The notes beneath the pieces were generated by a model that was given only the letters and a program-made list of their open reading frames with translations, had not been told where the DNA came from and searched no databases. Source: an uncultured Stenotrophomonas sp. (GTDB lineage Bacteria > Pseudomonadota > Gammaproteobacteria > Xanthomonadales > Xanthomonadaceae). Taken from it: DNA of 64,000 nt. The DNA is taken from positions 2,915,825 to 2,979,824 of the forward strand of contig FLTS01000001.1 of NCBI GenBank assembly GCA_900078405.1, read 5' to 3'. Position 1 is the stretch's first letter. Every line of letters begins with the position of its first letter. The position numbers and the translations under genes are program-made. Below are positions 8,043 through 17,972 of the stretch, in pieces.

Positions 8043-8938
8043 ACCCCGCCGAACACCGCAACGGCCTGCTGGCCACCACCCTGGCCTTCGTCATCTGGGG
8101 CCTGTTCCCGCTGTACTGGCGCCTGCTGATCGAGGTGCCGTCGTTCCAGATCATCGCCCACCGCATCGTCTGGAGCGCGGTGCTGCTGGTCGGCGGACTG
8201 GTGCTGGCGCGCGGCTGGGGCTGGCTGCGCGAGGTATGGGCCACGCCACGGCGGTTCTGGCTGCTGGGGCTGGCCAGCCTGCTGATCGGCGCCAACTGGA
8301 GCCTGTACATCTGGGCGGTGAATGCCGGTCACGTGGTTGAGACCAGCCTGGGCTATTTCATCAACCCGCTGCTGAGCGTGGTGCTGGGCGTGATGGTGCT
8401 GCGCGAGCGGCTGGGCCGGCTGCAATGGCTGGCGGTGGCGCTGGCGGCGCTGGGCGTGGCGTGGCTGACCTGGCAGAGCGGGCGCGCACCGTGGATCGCG
8501 ATCGGCCTGTCGATCACCTTCGGCCTGTACGGGCTGCTGCGCAAGCTGGTGGTGGTCGAGGCGGTGACCGGGCTGGGTGTGGAAAGCCTGTTCATGGTGT
8601 GGCCGGCGCTGGCCTACGTGCTGTGGGCCGAAAGCGGCCACGGCGGCGGCTTCATCTCCGGCTGGGGCGTGGGCAACGACGTGCTGCTGGTGCTGGCCGG
8701 CGTGGTCAGCGCGGTGCCGCTGATCGCCTTCGCCTACGGCGTGCGCCGTATCCCGCTGTCGGTGGTAGGGCTGCTGCAGTACATCGGCCCGACGCTGCAG
8801 TTCCTGGTCGGCGTGCTGATCCTGCGCGAGCCGTTCGCGGCCTCGCAGCTGGTCGGCTTCGGCTTGATCTGGGCCGGGCTGGTGGTGTTCGCGGCCGCCG
8901 GCGTGCGCGCGGCGGCGAGGGCGCGCCGGCGCGCGTGA
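8039..8938 (+). CDS. rarD: RarD family EamA transporter
   Basis: A 299-residue, ten-helix inner-membrane protein. It shows the RarD pattern: NGLLATTLAFVIWGLFPLYW at the start, then HRIVWS, GANWSLYIWAVN, SLGYFINPLLSVVLG and LQYIGPTLQF. RarD proteins are uncharacterised permeases of the drug/metabolite superfamily, originally named for chloramphenicol sensitivity. It overlaps the preceding EamA gene by four bases, so the two form a bicistron. The family fit is strong and the substrate is unknown. Confidence 0.9.
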   Translation: MNPAEHRNGLLATTLAFVIWGLFPLYWRLLIEVPSFQIIAHRIVWSAVLLVGGLVLARGWGWLREVWATPRRFWLLGLASLLIGANWSLYIWAVNAGHVVETSLGYFINPLLSVVLGVMVLRERLGRLQWLAVALAALGVAWLTWQSGRAPWIAIGLSITFGLYGLLRKLVVVEAVTGLGVESLFMVWPALAYVLWAESGHGGGFISGWGVGNDVLLVLAGVVSAVPLIAFAYGVRRIPLSVVGLLQYIGPTLQFLVGVLILREPFAASQLVGFGLIWAGLVVFAAAGVRAAARARRRA

Positions 8939-8961
8939 AGCGTGCAGTCGCAGAGGATGCT

Positions 8962-9028
8962 GTAGGAGCGACGTGAGTCGCGACCGGACTTCAGCGGGAA
9001 AGCCCGTCGCGACTCATGCCGCTCCTAC
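8962..9028. repeat. Paired REP (GTAG-type) palindrome overlapping a CDS end
   Basis: GTAGGAGCGACGTGAGTCGC at 8962 is mirrored by GCGACTCATGCCGCTCCTAC ending at 9028. The right arm overlaps the last codons of the minus-strand hydrolase and supplies its VGAA-stop end. It sits between convergent genes (rarD and the hydrolase). Confidence 0.9.
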
Positions 9029-10114
9029 AGGAGATGCTCCGTCCAGCGGCATCGTGGGCATCGGGCATTGCGTGCCATCGCCGCCGGCCTGCGCGAACCA
9101 GTCCTCGACCACGCCGGACAGGCGGTCCAGCCGCAGCGGCAGGGTCAGGTGGTCTTCGCCCTGCAGTTCCAGATAGCGCGCATGCGGTGCGGCGGCGGCC
9201 AGCGCGCGGCCCTGCGCGACCGGGATGTGCGCGTCGTCGCGGCCGTGCAGCAGCAACACGCAGGCCGGCACCTGCGCCAGCGTCTGGCCCACGTCCACGC
9301 GGTCCAGGTCGATGTCGAGCTGGCGGCCGGCGGCAGCGATGGCATCGTCCAGCCTGCTGCCGCCGTATTGCCAGCGCGCCAGCGGCAGCGCGAGGTAGTC
9401 GCTGATGCGCTCGGGCGGGCGCGACAGCATGTGCGGCACCATCGTGCGGATGGCGTGGCCGGCGTTGTCGAAGGATTCCATCGCCACCACGCTGCGCAAC
9501 CGCGGGCCGAGTTCACGCGCGGCGAAGATGGCGGTGGCCGCGCCATAGGACACGCCGAGCAGGTGCACCGGCCCGTCGATTTCGCCTCCGGCATCGAGCG
9601 CGTGCAGCGCGGCGGCCACGTCCTCGCCCTCGCGCGTGCCGTAGCCGGAGGGCGCCTGCCCGGAGCGGCCGTGGTTGCGCAGGTCCAGGGTGATGGTGCG
9701 GTAGCCATGCTGCGCCAGTTCCAGCGCCCACGGCAGCAGCGAGCCGCCATCCATCATCCAGCCGTGCAGCAGGATCACCGTGCCGCGCGGAGTCGGGGGA
9801 GCGGTTGCAGGCACCGAAGCATCCAGCGAGAACTCGGGGAAGCGTTCGCCCATGCCGAGGTAGCGGTATTGCAGGCGGTAGTCGCCGGGATCGAGGGCGA
9901 CCCAGTGCAAGGCCACCCCGCCGCTGCCGGGCACCGCGCCCTGGCGGTGCGGCAGGCGCGCCAGCAAGGCGTCGATGCGGGCGGTCGGCACCATCGGCGA
10001 GGTGCCGCCGGGGGCGGCCAGCCGCGCGCTGAGCGAGAGCGGTGGCGTCGGCGAGGACAGGGCGAAGCCGGCCAGCATCACGCAGGCGCCGGCCAGCGCC
10101 AGCGAACGGAGCAT
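9014..10114 (-). CDS. Exported alpha/beta-fold hydrolase
   Basis: A 366-residue alpha/beta hydrolase. The N-terminus MLRSLALAGACVMLAGFALS is a signal or anchor segment. The fold shows LLHGWMMDGG (oxyanion region), LDLRNHGRSG, the nucleophile elbow GVSYGAA, and LLHGRDDAHIP followed by a late GEDHLTLP that supplies the catalytic His. The likely reaction is ester or lipid-like hydrolysis, not more specific. The last four residues and the TGA are encoded by the right arm of a REP element, so the C terminus seems to have been captured from the repeat. Confidence 0.85.
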   Translation of the reverse strand: MLRSLALAGACVMLAGFALSSPTPPLSLSARLAAPGGTSPMVPTARIDALLARLPHRQGAVPGSGGVALHWVALDPGDYRLQYRYLGMGERFPEFSLDASVPATAPPTPRGTVILLHGWMMDGGSLLPWALELAQHGYRTITLDLRNHGRSGQAPSGYGTREGEDVAAALHALDAGGEIDGPVHLLGVSYGAATAIFAARELGPRLRSVVAMESFDNAGHAIRTMVPHMLSRPPERISDYLALPLARWQYGGSRLDDAIAAAGRQLDIDLDRVDVGQTLAQVPACVLLLHGRDDAHIPVAQGRALAAAAPHARYLELQGEDHLTLPLRLDRLSGVVEDWFAQAGGDGTQCPMPTMPLDGASPVGAA

Positions 10115-10290
10115 GGCGGGAATCCGGGAGAGGAAGGGCCGCCACGGTAGCCATCCGCCGTGGCGGCTGCTACCGCGAAACCATGACAAACGGATGACCG
10201 TTGCCCGCTGTTCGGTTTCGAGGCGACGGCAGGCGGGAGCGGGGACGATGCCGGGGATTTTTCGCCGCCCGGCATCGCCCGTGCAGTGCC

Positions 10291-11598
10291 TCAGGTTTCG
10301 CGCAATGCAGTGGTGATCGGCAGCCGCGCCGCGCGCAATGCCGGGAACAGCCCACCGACCAGGCCGATGCCCAGCGCCCACTTCAACCCGCTCCACAGCA
10401 GCTCCGGCGAGACGTGGAACTTGAACACCACCGCGCTGAAGTTGCTGCCGATGGTGGACACGCTGTAGCCGTTGAACACCAGCCACGCCACCGCGCAGCC
10501 GAGCAGGCCGCCGAGCAGCGCCAGCAGCATCGTCTCCAGCATCACCGCGGTGACCACCGGCAGGCCGCGGAAGCCGATCGCGCGCATGGTCGCGATCTCC
10601 CGCGCGCGCGTGGCCACCGCCGCGTACATGGTGTTGAGCGCGCCGAACACCGCACCGATGGCCATGATCGTGCCGATCACCTTGCCGAGGATGCTGATCA
10701 GCGTGTTCAGCCCGCCGCCCTGCTTGCGGTAGTAGTCGCGGGTGGTTTCCACGTCCAGCTTGAGCCGCGGGTCGGCGGCCACCGCTTCCTTGAACCGCTC
10801 GAAGCCGGGCGTACCCTCGGTGCGCACGCTGATCGACTGCCACGCGCCGCGCTGGTAGGTGGTGGCCAGCGTCTGCGCGTCCGTCCACAGCTCCGAATCG
10901 TGCGCGTCGCCGGAGGCGAACACGCCGACCACCGCCCAGGTCTGGTTGCCGAGGGTGAGCGTCTTCCCCACCTCCATGTCGCGGAACTGGGTGCGGGCGC
11001 CTTCGCCGACCACGATCTCGCGCAGGCCGGGCTTGAACGCGCGGCCCTGCGTGATCCTGACCTTGTCGTGCACCACCCAGGCCATGTCGCCGACGCCGCG
11101 GAACTGTGCGTTGACGTCGGTGCCGTCGGACTTGGACACCAGGTTGACCACCTGCGACAGCTCCGGCGACAGCAGCGCGCGGCCCTGCGGATCGTGCGCC
11201 ACGCCGGGCAGGGTGCCCAGCAGCGGCACCTGGTCGCGGGTGATGACCGAGTTGGTCTCGGCCTGCGAGCCGCCGCGCAGCACGATCGCGGTGGTGTCAT
11301 CGCCCGTGCTGTTGAGCGTGGCCTGGAAGCCTTCACCCATCGCCAGCATCGCCACCAGCACGCCGACCACGCCGGCGATGCCGACCACGATCACCGACGA
11401 GGCGCCCCAGCGCTGCGGCAGGCTGGCGATGCCGATGCGGGTGGCCGCCAGTGCCAGCCGGCCGCCGCGGGTGAGGGCCAGCCACAGCGCGATGGCGACG
11501 GCCACCGCCAGCACGCCGACCCACGGCAGGAGGACCCAGGCAACCAGGCCGATGGCGAGCAGGAGGACTACCAGCGCGTTCGAGAAGAATTTCTTCAT
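10291..11598 (-). CDS. MacB-like ABC transporter permease (FtsX domain), distal
   Basis: A 435-residue permease. It has two N-terminal hydrophobic stretches, a third helix (GASSVIVVGIAGVVGVLVAML), a large MacB-type periplasmic domain (about residues 90-310), then three more helices in the FtsX domain (about 320-430) ending in LFPALRAARLPITTALRET. Start MKKFFSN at 11598 lies 10 bases after the stop of the upstream permease. With the neighbouring permease, ATPase and adaptor it forms a MacAB-type exporter. Transported substrate unknown. Confidence 0.85.
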   Translation of the reverse strand: MKKFFSNALVVLLLAIGLVAWVLLPWVGVLAVAVAIALWLALTRGGRLALAATRIGIASLPQRWGASSVIVVGIAGVVGVLVAMLAMGEGFQATLNSTGDDTTAIVLRGGSQAETNSVITRDQVPLLGTLPGVAHDPQGRALLSPELSQVVNLVSKSDGTDVNAQFRGVGDMAWVVHDKVRITQGRAFKPGLREIVVGEGARTQFRDMEVGKTLTLGNQTWAVVGVFASGDAHDSELWTDAQTLATTYQRGAWQSISVRTEGTPGFERFKEAVAADPRLKLDVETTRDYYRKQGGGLNTLISILGKVIGTIMAIGAVFGALNTMYAAVATRAREIATMRAIGFRGLPVVTAVMLETMLLALLGGLLGCAVAWLVFNGYSVSTIGSNFSAVVFKFHVSPELLWSGLKWALGIGLVGGLFPALRAARLPITTALRET

Positions 11599-11608
11599 GG
11601 TCGTGTCC

Positions 11609-12769
11609 TCAGCGTCCGGCCAGTGCATCGACGATCTTCAGGCGCTTGGCGCGCAGCGCCGGCAGCACGCCCACCACCAGGCCGATCAGCACGATCAGGC
11701 CTGCGCCCATCAACCAGGTCTGCAACGGCACGTGCGGCGGCAGCATGCCCATCGTTTTCGGTGCCATCGCCGGCAGCGCCAGCGCCGCCAGGCCGAGGCC
11801 GAGCGCGCCGCCCAGCCCCACCAGCAGCACCGACTCGACCATCACCAGCATCAGCACGGTGCCGTCGCCGAAGCCCAGCGTCTTGAGCGTGGCCAGCTCG
11901 GGGATGCGCTCGCGCACCGCCTGCGCCATCGTGTTGCCGGTGAGCAGCAGCAGGGTGAAGAACACCGCGCCCATGATCGAGGTGACGATCATGCCGATGT
12001 CGGCGAACTGCTTGATGAAGGCCTGCTGGAACGCCGATTCGGTCTGGCTCTTGGTCTCGTGGTCGGAGTTGGCCGAGATGGCGTCGATTGCCTGTGCCAC
12101 GCGCGAGGCGTGGTCGGGGTTGTCCAGCGTCACCGTGTACCAGCTGACCTGGTTCTTGATGTAGTCGTTGGATTCGTCGAAGTACTTCCAGTTCATCATC
12201 AACTGGCGCTCGTCGTTGGTGGCGGTGGCGCTGTTCTTCGAGCGGAAGATGCCGACCAGCTGCAACGGCCAGTCGTTGCTGCCGCCGCGCGGGAAGATGG
12301 TGGCCTGCAGCGGGATGGTGTCGCCGATCTTCCAGCCGAACTGGGTGGCCAGCGACTGGCCGACGATGGCGCCGGTGCGGGTGTTGCGGAACGCCTCCAG
12401 CTGCTCCTTCGGCAGCTCGAATTCGCTGTAGATGTCGAAGTAGTTCGGCGCCACCGAGAAGTTGGGGAAGAAGTTCTTCGGGTCCTGGTAGATGCCGCCG
12501 AACCACATGCCGTAGGTGACGTCGCGCACGCCCTGCACCTGGCGGATCTGCGGTTCCAGGCGGATCGGCAGCGACTGGGTGATGGACAGGCGCGAGGCGA
12601 CCACCAGTCGGTTGGCACCGGCCACGCTGGCGCCGCCGCTGTTGAAGGCCACGCGCACCGAGTCGAGCATGCCGAACAGCAGGAACGCGGTGACCACCGA
12701 CAGCAGGGTGAACAGGGTGCGCGTGCGGCTGCGGAACAGCTGCGCCCATATCAGCGAGAAATATTTCAT
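11609..12769 (-). CDS. MacB-like ABC transporter permease (FtsX domain), proximal
   Basis: A 386-residue inner-membrane permease. One N-terminal helix (FTLLSVVTAFLLFGMLDSV) is followed by a periplasmic MacB-like domain of about 240 residues and three C-terminal helices with the FtsX pattern (IPELATLKTLGFGDGTVL, LPALRAKRLKIVDALAGR). Start MKYFSLIWAQLFRSRTRTL has the typical positively charged leader. It lies 11 bases downstream of the ATPase gene. Paired with the next permease it probably forms a heterodimer. Confidence 0.88.
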   Translation of the reverse strand: MKYFSLIWAQLFRSRTRTLFTLLSVVTAFLLFGMLDSVRVAFNSGGASVAGANRLVVASRLSITQSLPIRLEPQIRQVQGVRDVTYGMWFGGIYQDPKNFFPNFSVAPNYFDIYSEFELPKEQLEAFRNTRTGAIVGQSLATQFGWKIGDTIPLQATIFPRGGSNDWPLQLVGIFRSKNSATATNDERQLMMNWKYFDESNDYIKNQVSWYTVTLDNPDHASRVAQAIDAISANSDHETKSQTESAFQQAFIKQFADIGMIVTSIMGAVFFTLLLLTGNTMAQAVRERIPELATLKTLGFGDGTVLMLVMVESVLLVGLGGALGLGLAALALPAMAPKTMGMLPPHVPLQTWLMGAGLIVLIGLVVGVLPALRAKRLKIVDALAGR

Positions 12770-12780
12770 GGCGCGCTCCT

Positions 12781-13467
<687 letters not shown>

Positions 13468-13619
13468 GGGTGTTCCTCTGCGATGGATGGGGTGATGAAA
13501 GCGCAGCACGTGGAGTCGCGCGGTATTCCTGCTTTTCCCCCTTGCTTGCGCATAGGAGGTTGGGGAGGGGGCTGTTGCTGTTGCTTCTGCAATTGCTGTT
13601 GCCTTTTGTTTTTGACTTC

Positions 13620-14270
13620 CCTGCCGTAGAGCGAGCCGAGCACCGCAGTGGGACAGGGGGCGAAGAGGCGCACGTGTCTGAGCGAAGCGAGTTGTGCGCC
13701 GTCCCCCTGTTCCGCGAGGAGCGCAGGGGACCGAGGCGGCATAGCCGCATCGGCTCGCGTCCGGCCGTGCTTTCTTTGGGCCACGTTTCTTTGCACGAGC
13801 AAAGAAAGGTGGCTCGCTCCTGCGGAGCAGGAGTGAAAGCTCTTGCTCTCGCGCTTTGGCCTTTACTTCCCACATTTCCTTGCGTGAGTGGGCAACCCTC
13901 AGCAGCAAAAACAAAGGCTTTCGCTCCCTTGTCAGGGAGCGAGCTACTTTTCTTTGCTCGTGCAAAGAAAAGGTAGCCAAAAGAGGCGCTTTTCCAACAG
14001 CCGAATGGCTGGTCAAGCACGCTCTGCCTTCGCGCCCAACGCGCTACGCGCGTCGGGTCCACTCCGCCGCCGGGATTTTTCGACGAGACATCCCTGTCTC
14101 GTCGAAAAACGACGTGCATCCCTGCACGTTGCCCCTTGCGGGGTCTTGTCCGTCGGCTCCGTCGCTACGGAAGGGAACCCGGTAAAGCAAGATCACGAGC
14201 AACAGCAAAATCCGTTCAGCGGCAAGGTTCTACTTCGGAGCCCCTCTCCCGCAGGGAGAAGGGAAGGGCA
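13620..14270. repeat. Hairpin-rich intergenic repeat mosaic
   Basis: About 650 bp without a credible gene lie inside the exporter cluster. They contain a run of hairpins: the GCTACTTTTCTTTGC / GCAAAGAAAAGGTAGC stem (13943-13977); a perfect 15-bp stem TTTTTCGACGAGACA / TGTCTCGTCGAAAAA with TCCC loop (14076-14109); ACGTGCA-TCCC-TGCACGT (about 14111-14128); and CTCCCTTGTCAGGGAG near 13922-13940. AT content is locally higher than in the flanking genes. From general familiarity, similar long mosaics occur between xanthomonad genes and are often mis-annotated as small proteins; this could not be checked here. The six-frame ORFs here show no family-like sequence. Confidence 0.75.
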
Positions 14271-14273
14271 ACG

Positions 14274-15524
14274 TCATCTGCCCGCATCACCCGCCAGCGC
14301 CACCTTGTCGCCATCCTCCAGCGTCGGCGGCGGATCGACCACCACCGTCTGTCCCGCCGACAGGCCCGCCAGCACCTGCCGGTCCTTGCCCATCTCGATC
14401 CCGGTCTTCAGCGCCTGCGCCTGCACCGTGTCGTCGCCGCCGACCACGAAGGCCACCGATTCCTGCCCGCGCTGCACGATTGCCGCCGCCGGCACGCGCA
14501 CGCCCTCGGGTTTCTTCTCGCTGTCATCGGCCGGCTTTTCAAGGAAGCTCACCCGCACGCCCATCTCCGGCACGATGCGCGCGTCCTTCGTCTTCAGTGC
14601 CACCCGTACCTTCACCGTGGCCTTGCCGCGGTCGGCGGTGGGGATGATGGCGATCACCTCGGCCGGGATCTTCCAGTCCGGGTAGGCGTTGAGAACCGCT
14701 TCCACCGGCATCTTCGGCTGCACGCGGCCGATGTAGGCCTCGCCGACCTCGACCTCGATCTCCAGCGAATCCATGTCCACGATGGTGCCGATGCCGGTGC
14801 GGGTGAAGCCGCCGCCGGCCGACAGTGGCGAGACGATCTCGCCCGGCTGCGCCGCCTTGGCGGTGATTACGCCGGCGAACGGCGCGCGCACCACGTTGTT
14901 GTCCACGCCCAGGTCGGCGATGGCCAGCGCGTCCTGCGCCACCCTGGCGTTGTGGCGCGCGGTGGCCAGCTGCGCGCGCAGGCTGTCGCGCTGGGCCACC
15001 GACTGGTCGTACTGCGAGCGCGACACCAGTTGCCGGCCCACCAGCTGCTGCAGGCGCTGCGCATCGGCCTCGGCCTGGCGCAGTTGCGCCTGCAGGCCCT
15101 CGACCTGGCTGCGCGCGGCGTCGAGCTGGGCAGCGTTGAGCGCGCGCTGGGCGTTGGCATCGATCGGGTCGAGCGTGGCCATCACCTGGCCCTCTTCAAC
15201 CTGCATGCCTTCCTCGATCATCACCTCGCGTACCTTGCCGGTGATCTTGGCCGACACCGTGGCCATGCGCCGCGCCACCACGTAGCCACTGGCGTCGAGC
15301 ACCGAGGCGCTGGCGCTGTCCTGGCCGATGGCGACGACCGGCGCGGTCTGCACCACCAGCGGCTTGTCGCGGCCGAAGACGATACCGGCCACGATCACCA
15401 GCACCAGTACCAGCAGCAGGCCCAGCACCCACCACAGCCAGCGGCGCGGTGCGGCCGGGCCGGGCGCGGCAGGCATGGTGCGGTCTATACGCAATTCCTT
15501 GAGCAGGTCGGCAGAGTTGTTCAT
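14274..15524 (-). CDS. Efflux transporter periplasmic adaptor (HlyD/MacA-like)
   Basis: A 416-residue membrane-fusion protein. A short cytoplasmic N-terminus and one helix (WLWWVLGLLLVLVLVIVAG) are followed by a lipoyl-type half (VSAKITGKVREVMIEEGMQVEEGQVMA), a coiled-coil hairpin (about residues 130-210, rich in Q, L and A), the second lipoyl half (VRAPFAGVITAKAAQPGE), then beta-barrel and membrane-proximal domains. It links the MacB-like ABC exporter to an outer-membrane channel. Start ATG 15524 (MNNSADLLKELRID) is chosen over a longer frame. No TolC-like gene is adjacent. Confidence 0.88.
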   Translation of the reverse strand: MNNSADLLKELRIDRTMPAAPGPAAPRRWLWWVLGLLLVLVLVIVAGIVFGRDKPLVVQTAPVVAIGQDSASASVLDASGYVVARRMATVSAKITGKVREVMIEEGMQVEEGQVMATLDPIDANAQRALNAAQLDAARSQVEGLQAQLRQAEADAQRLQQLVGRQLVSRSQYDQSVAQRDSLRAQLATARHNARVAQDALAIADLGVDNNVVRAPFAGVITAKAAQPGEIVSPLSAGGGFTRTGIGTIVDMDSLEIEVEVGEAYIGRVQPKMPVEAVLNAYPDWKIPAEVIAIIPTADRGKATVKVRVALKTKDARIVPEMGVRVSFLEKPADDSEKKPEGVRVPAAAIVQRGQESVAFVVGGDDTVQAQALKTGIEMGKDRQVLAGLSAGQTVVVDPPPTLEDGDKVALAGDAGR

Positions 15525-15629
15525 CGGCAACAGGACGGAGAGAGTGGGAAGATGTGACGGAAGGTAACCGAATCCGTCCATCGCCTGAATCGGGCCGCAC
15601 CACGAAGTGGTGCCGGCCAGGGTGAATCG

Positions 15630-16067
15630 TCAGGTGAAGACGCCGACACCCTTGGCGGCAAGGGAGGCGCAGACAATCAGTGCACCCACCAGCGCCAGCT
15701 CAAGGTGAACGATCCTGCGGATGCGATCAATGGTCGTCCGGTCAACGCGCTTGTCGCCATGTCTCGCGCGAAAGAAGTGGATTGTCGGGTAGATGGATGC
15801 GACTGCGATCGCCGCAAAAAGCCCCAGCTTGATGAGGAAGGGCAGGGAGTGCGAGTAATAGGCCCAGCCCTTCTCGAAGTTGATGGCCCGGTACAGGCCA
15901 ACCGCAACCAGCAGCCCGGCGCTCAGCCCGTAAAGGGCATCGATCTTCGCCAGTGCCGGGAATGGAGTGCGCTCGGGCAATGCCTTGAGAAGCACGAGTT
16001 CAGCCACAAGGCAGGCGACAAGGATGAAAGCGAGCAGGAAGTGCAGGGCGGCTATTGCAACGGTCAT
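15630..16067 (-). CDS. DUF2214 family membrane protein
   Basis: A 145-residue protein with four hydrophobic helices (about residues 4-25, 43-60, 75-92 and 125-143). The layout and motifs such as ALHFLLAFILVACLVAELVLL and GWAYYSHSLPFLIKLGLF fit DUF2214, a family of small uncharacterised inner-membrane proteins. It stands alone between the adaptor gene (same strand, downstream) and the divergent ABC operon. No function is proposed. Confidence 0.75.
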   Translation of the reverse strand: MTVAIAALHFLLAFILVACLVAELVLLKALPERTPFPALAKIDALYGLSAGLLVAVGLYRAINFEKGWAYYSHSLPFLIKLGLFAAIAVASIYPTIHFFRARHGDKRVDRTTIDRIRRIVHLELALVGALIVCASLAAKGVGVFT

Positions 16068-16236
16068 GGAACCATCCTGTTGTCATCTGATGCGGCGTGA
16101 TGGCCGATGGGGACGGATTCTAGGTAGCCGTCCATCGCCAGGCAGGTGACGGGTGTCACCCGCTTTTCCTGACCGCGTGCACTGCCGGCACTGGGTGCGC
16201 GAACCTACCTTGGCACCGTTTCCCGAGCGACAGGTG

Positions 16237-17157
16237 ATGCGGATGAGCGAGGTGGTGGCCAGCCTGCACAGCGTGCACAAGCGTTATGGCGCGCAGCACG
16301 CATTGACCGGCGTGGATCTGGAACTGCACGCCGGGCAGGTGCTGGCGCTGCTCGGCCCGAACGGTGCCGGCAAGACCACCGCCATCGGCCTGCTGCTGGG
16401 GCTGCTGCGCGCCGACGCCGGGCAGGTGCGCCTGTTCGGACGCGACCCGCAGCAGGTGGCTGCGCGGCGTGGCATCGGCGTGATGCTGCAGGACGCGGCA
16501 CTGCCGCCGACCCTGAAGGTGGGCGAGCTGCTGCGGCTGGCCGCCAGCTACTACCCTGCACCACGGCCGCTGGCCGAAAGTGCGGCGCTGGCCGGTATCG
16601 ACGACCTGCTCGACCGCCCCTATGGCAAGCTCTCCGGCGGCCAGCAGCGGCGCGTGCAGTTCGCCATCGCCATATGCGGGCGGCCACGGCTGCTGTTCCT
16701 CGATGAACCCACCGTCGGCCTCGACCTGCCGGCGCGGCAGCGGCTGTGGGCCAGCGTCCGCACGCTGGCCGGCGAAGGTGCGGCAGTGGTGCTGACCACG
16801 CACTATCTGGAGGAAGCCGGGCATCTGGCCGACCGCGTCTGCGTGCTGCTGCGCGGGCGCATCGTCAGCGATGGCAGCGTCGATGCGCTGCGCGCGCGGG
16901 TTGCCACCCGCAGCATCCGCTGTATTTCCACGTTGGATGTGGACGCCGTGGTCGCCTGGCCCGGCGTGCGGCAGGTGCAGCGCGAAGGCGCGCAACTGCA
17001 GCTGTCCTGCGACCAGGTGGAAACGGTGGTGCGGCGCCTGCTCGACGCCGACCCGGCGCTGTCGGCGCTGGAAGTGCAGGCCGCCGGGCTGGACGAAGCG
17101 CTCCGCGACCTGACCGGCGACGACACCCATTCCCCGGACCAGCGCGAGGCCGCCTGA
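16237..17157 (+). CDS. ABC transporter ATP-binding protein (exporter type)
   Basis: A 306-residue ATPase of the ABC-2/NatA type. Walker A is GPNGAGKTT, the signature is LSGGQQRRVQ, Walker B is LLFLDEPTVGLD, and the His switch is in TTHYLEEA. A C-terminal accessory domain of about 90 residues follows. ATG 16237 and ATG 16243 are both plausible starts. It overlaps the downstream permease (TGATG at 17155) and lies upstream of a histidine kinase/response regulator pair, the layout of DesKR-linked exporters. Substrate unknown. Confidence 0.88.
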   Translation: MRMSEVVASLHSVHKRYGAQHALTGVDLELHAGQVLALLGPNGAGKTTAIGLLLGLLRADAGQVRLFGRDPQQVAARRGIGVMLQDAALPPTLKVGELLRLAASYYPAPRPLAESAALAGIDDLLDRPYGKLSGGQQRRVQFAIAICGRPRLLFLDEPTVGLDLPARQRLWASVRTLAGEGAAVVLTTHYLEEAGHLADRVCVLLRGRIVSDGSVDALRARVATRSIRCISTLDVDAVVAWPGVRQVQREGAQLQLSCDQVETVVRRLLDADPALSALEVQAAGLDEALRDLTGDDTHSPDQREAA

Positions 17158-17936
17158 TGGACACCCCGCACCCCTCCGTTCCAGCCGCCATGCCGCGTGC
17201 CCGCGTGCTGGCCGCCTACCTGCAGGAAACCCGCGCCGAGTGCCTGCGCTACCTGCGCAGCCCGTCGTTCGTACTGCCCACGCTGCTGTTCCCGGCGGTG
17301 TTCTTCCTGATGTTCGGGGTGGTGCTGGGCGCGCGCAATTCACCGGAGGCACCGCGCTTCCTGCTGGCCTCCTACGCCACCTTCGGGGTGATGGCGCCGG
17401 GCCTGTTCGGCTTCGGCATGTCGCTGGCACTGGAGCGCGACAACGGCCTGCTCACCCTCAAGCGCGCCTTGCCGATGCCGCCAGCCGCCTACCTGGCCGG
17501 CAAAATGGTGATGGCGATGCTGATGGCCGCATTGATTACCGTGCTGCTGCAGGCCCTCGCGCTCGGCCTCGCGCATGTGCAGCTGCACGCCGCGCAGATG
17601 TTGCATCTCGCGCTGGTCTGCATCTTCGGCACGCTGCCGTTCTGTGCGCTGGGCCTGCTGCTGGGCACGCTGGTGAAGGGGCATGGCGCGCCAGCACTGG
17701 TCAACCTGCTGTACCTGCCAATGGCGTTCCTGTCCGGGCTGTGGTTCCCGTTGGCGATGCTGCCGGCAGCGGTGCGCGGGCTGGCGCCGCTGTGGCCCAG
17801 CACCCACCTCAACGCGCTGGCGCAGGCGGCGGTAGGGTTCGACGACGGCAAGGCGGGGCTGCACGTGCTGTGGCTGGCGGCATTCACCGCGGTGGTCTTC
17901 GCCATCGCCGCGTGGCGCCTGCGCCGGCATGGCTGA
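17157..17936 (+). CDS. ABC-2 type transporter permease
   Basis: A 259-residue inner-membrane permease with six helices and the ABC-2 pattern (a cytoplasmic N-terminus then FVLPTLLFPAVFFLMFGVVLG, later LPMAFLSGLWFPLAMLP and the final helix AFTAVVFAIAAWRLRR). The start overlaps the stop of the ATPase, so the two are translationally coupled. Together they form one exporter, probably controlled by the following two-component system. Confidence 0.88.
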   Translation: MDTPHPSVPAAMPRARVLAAYLQETRAECLRYLRSPSFVLPTLLFPAVFFLMFGVVLGARNSPEAPRFLLASYATFGVMAPGLFGFGMSLALERDNGLLTLKRALPMPPAAYLAGKMVMAMLMAALITVLLQALALGLAHVQLHAAQMLHLALVCIFGTLPFCALGLLLGTLVKGHGAPALVNLLYLPMAFLSGLWFPLAMLPAAVRGLAPLWPSTHLNALAQAAVGFDDGKAGLHVLWLAAFTAVVFAIAAWRLRRHG

Positions 17937-17972
17937 TGGCATCATGCCCGCATACGCAACTGGAACCCGCCC

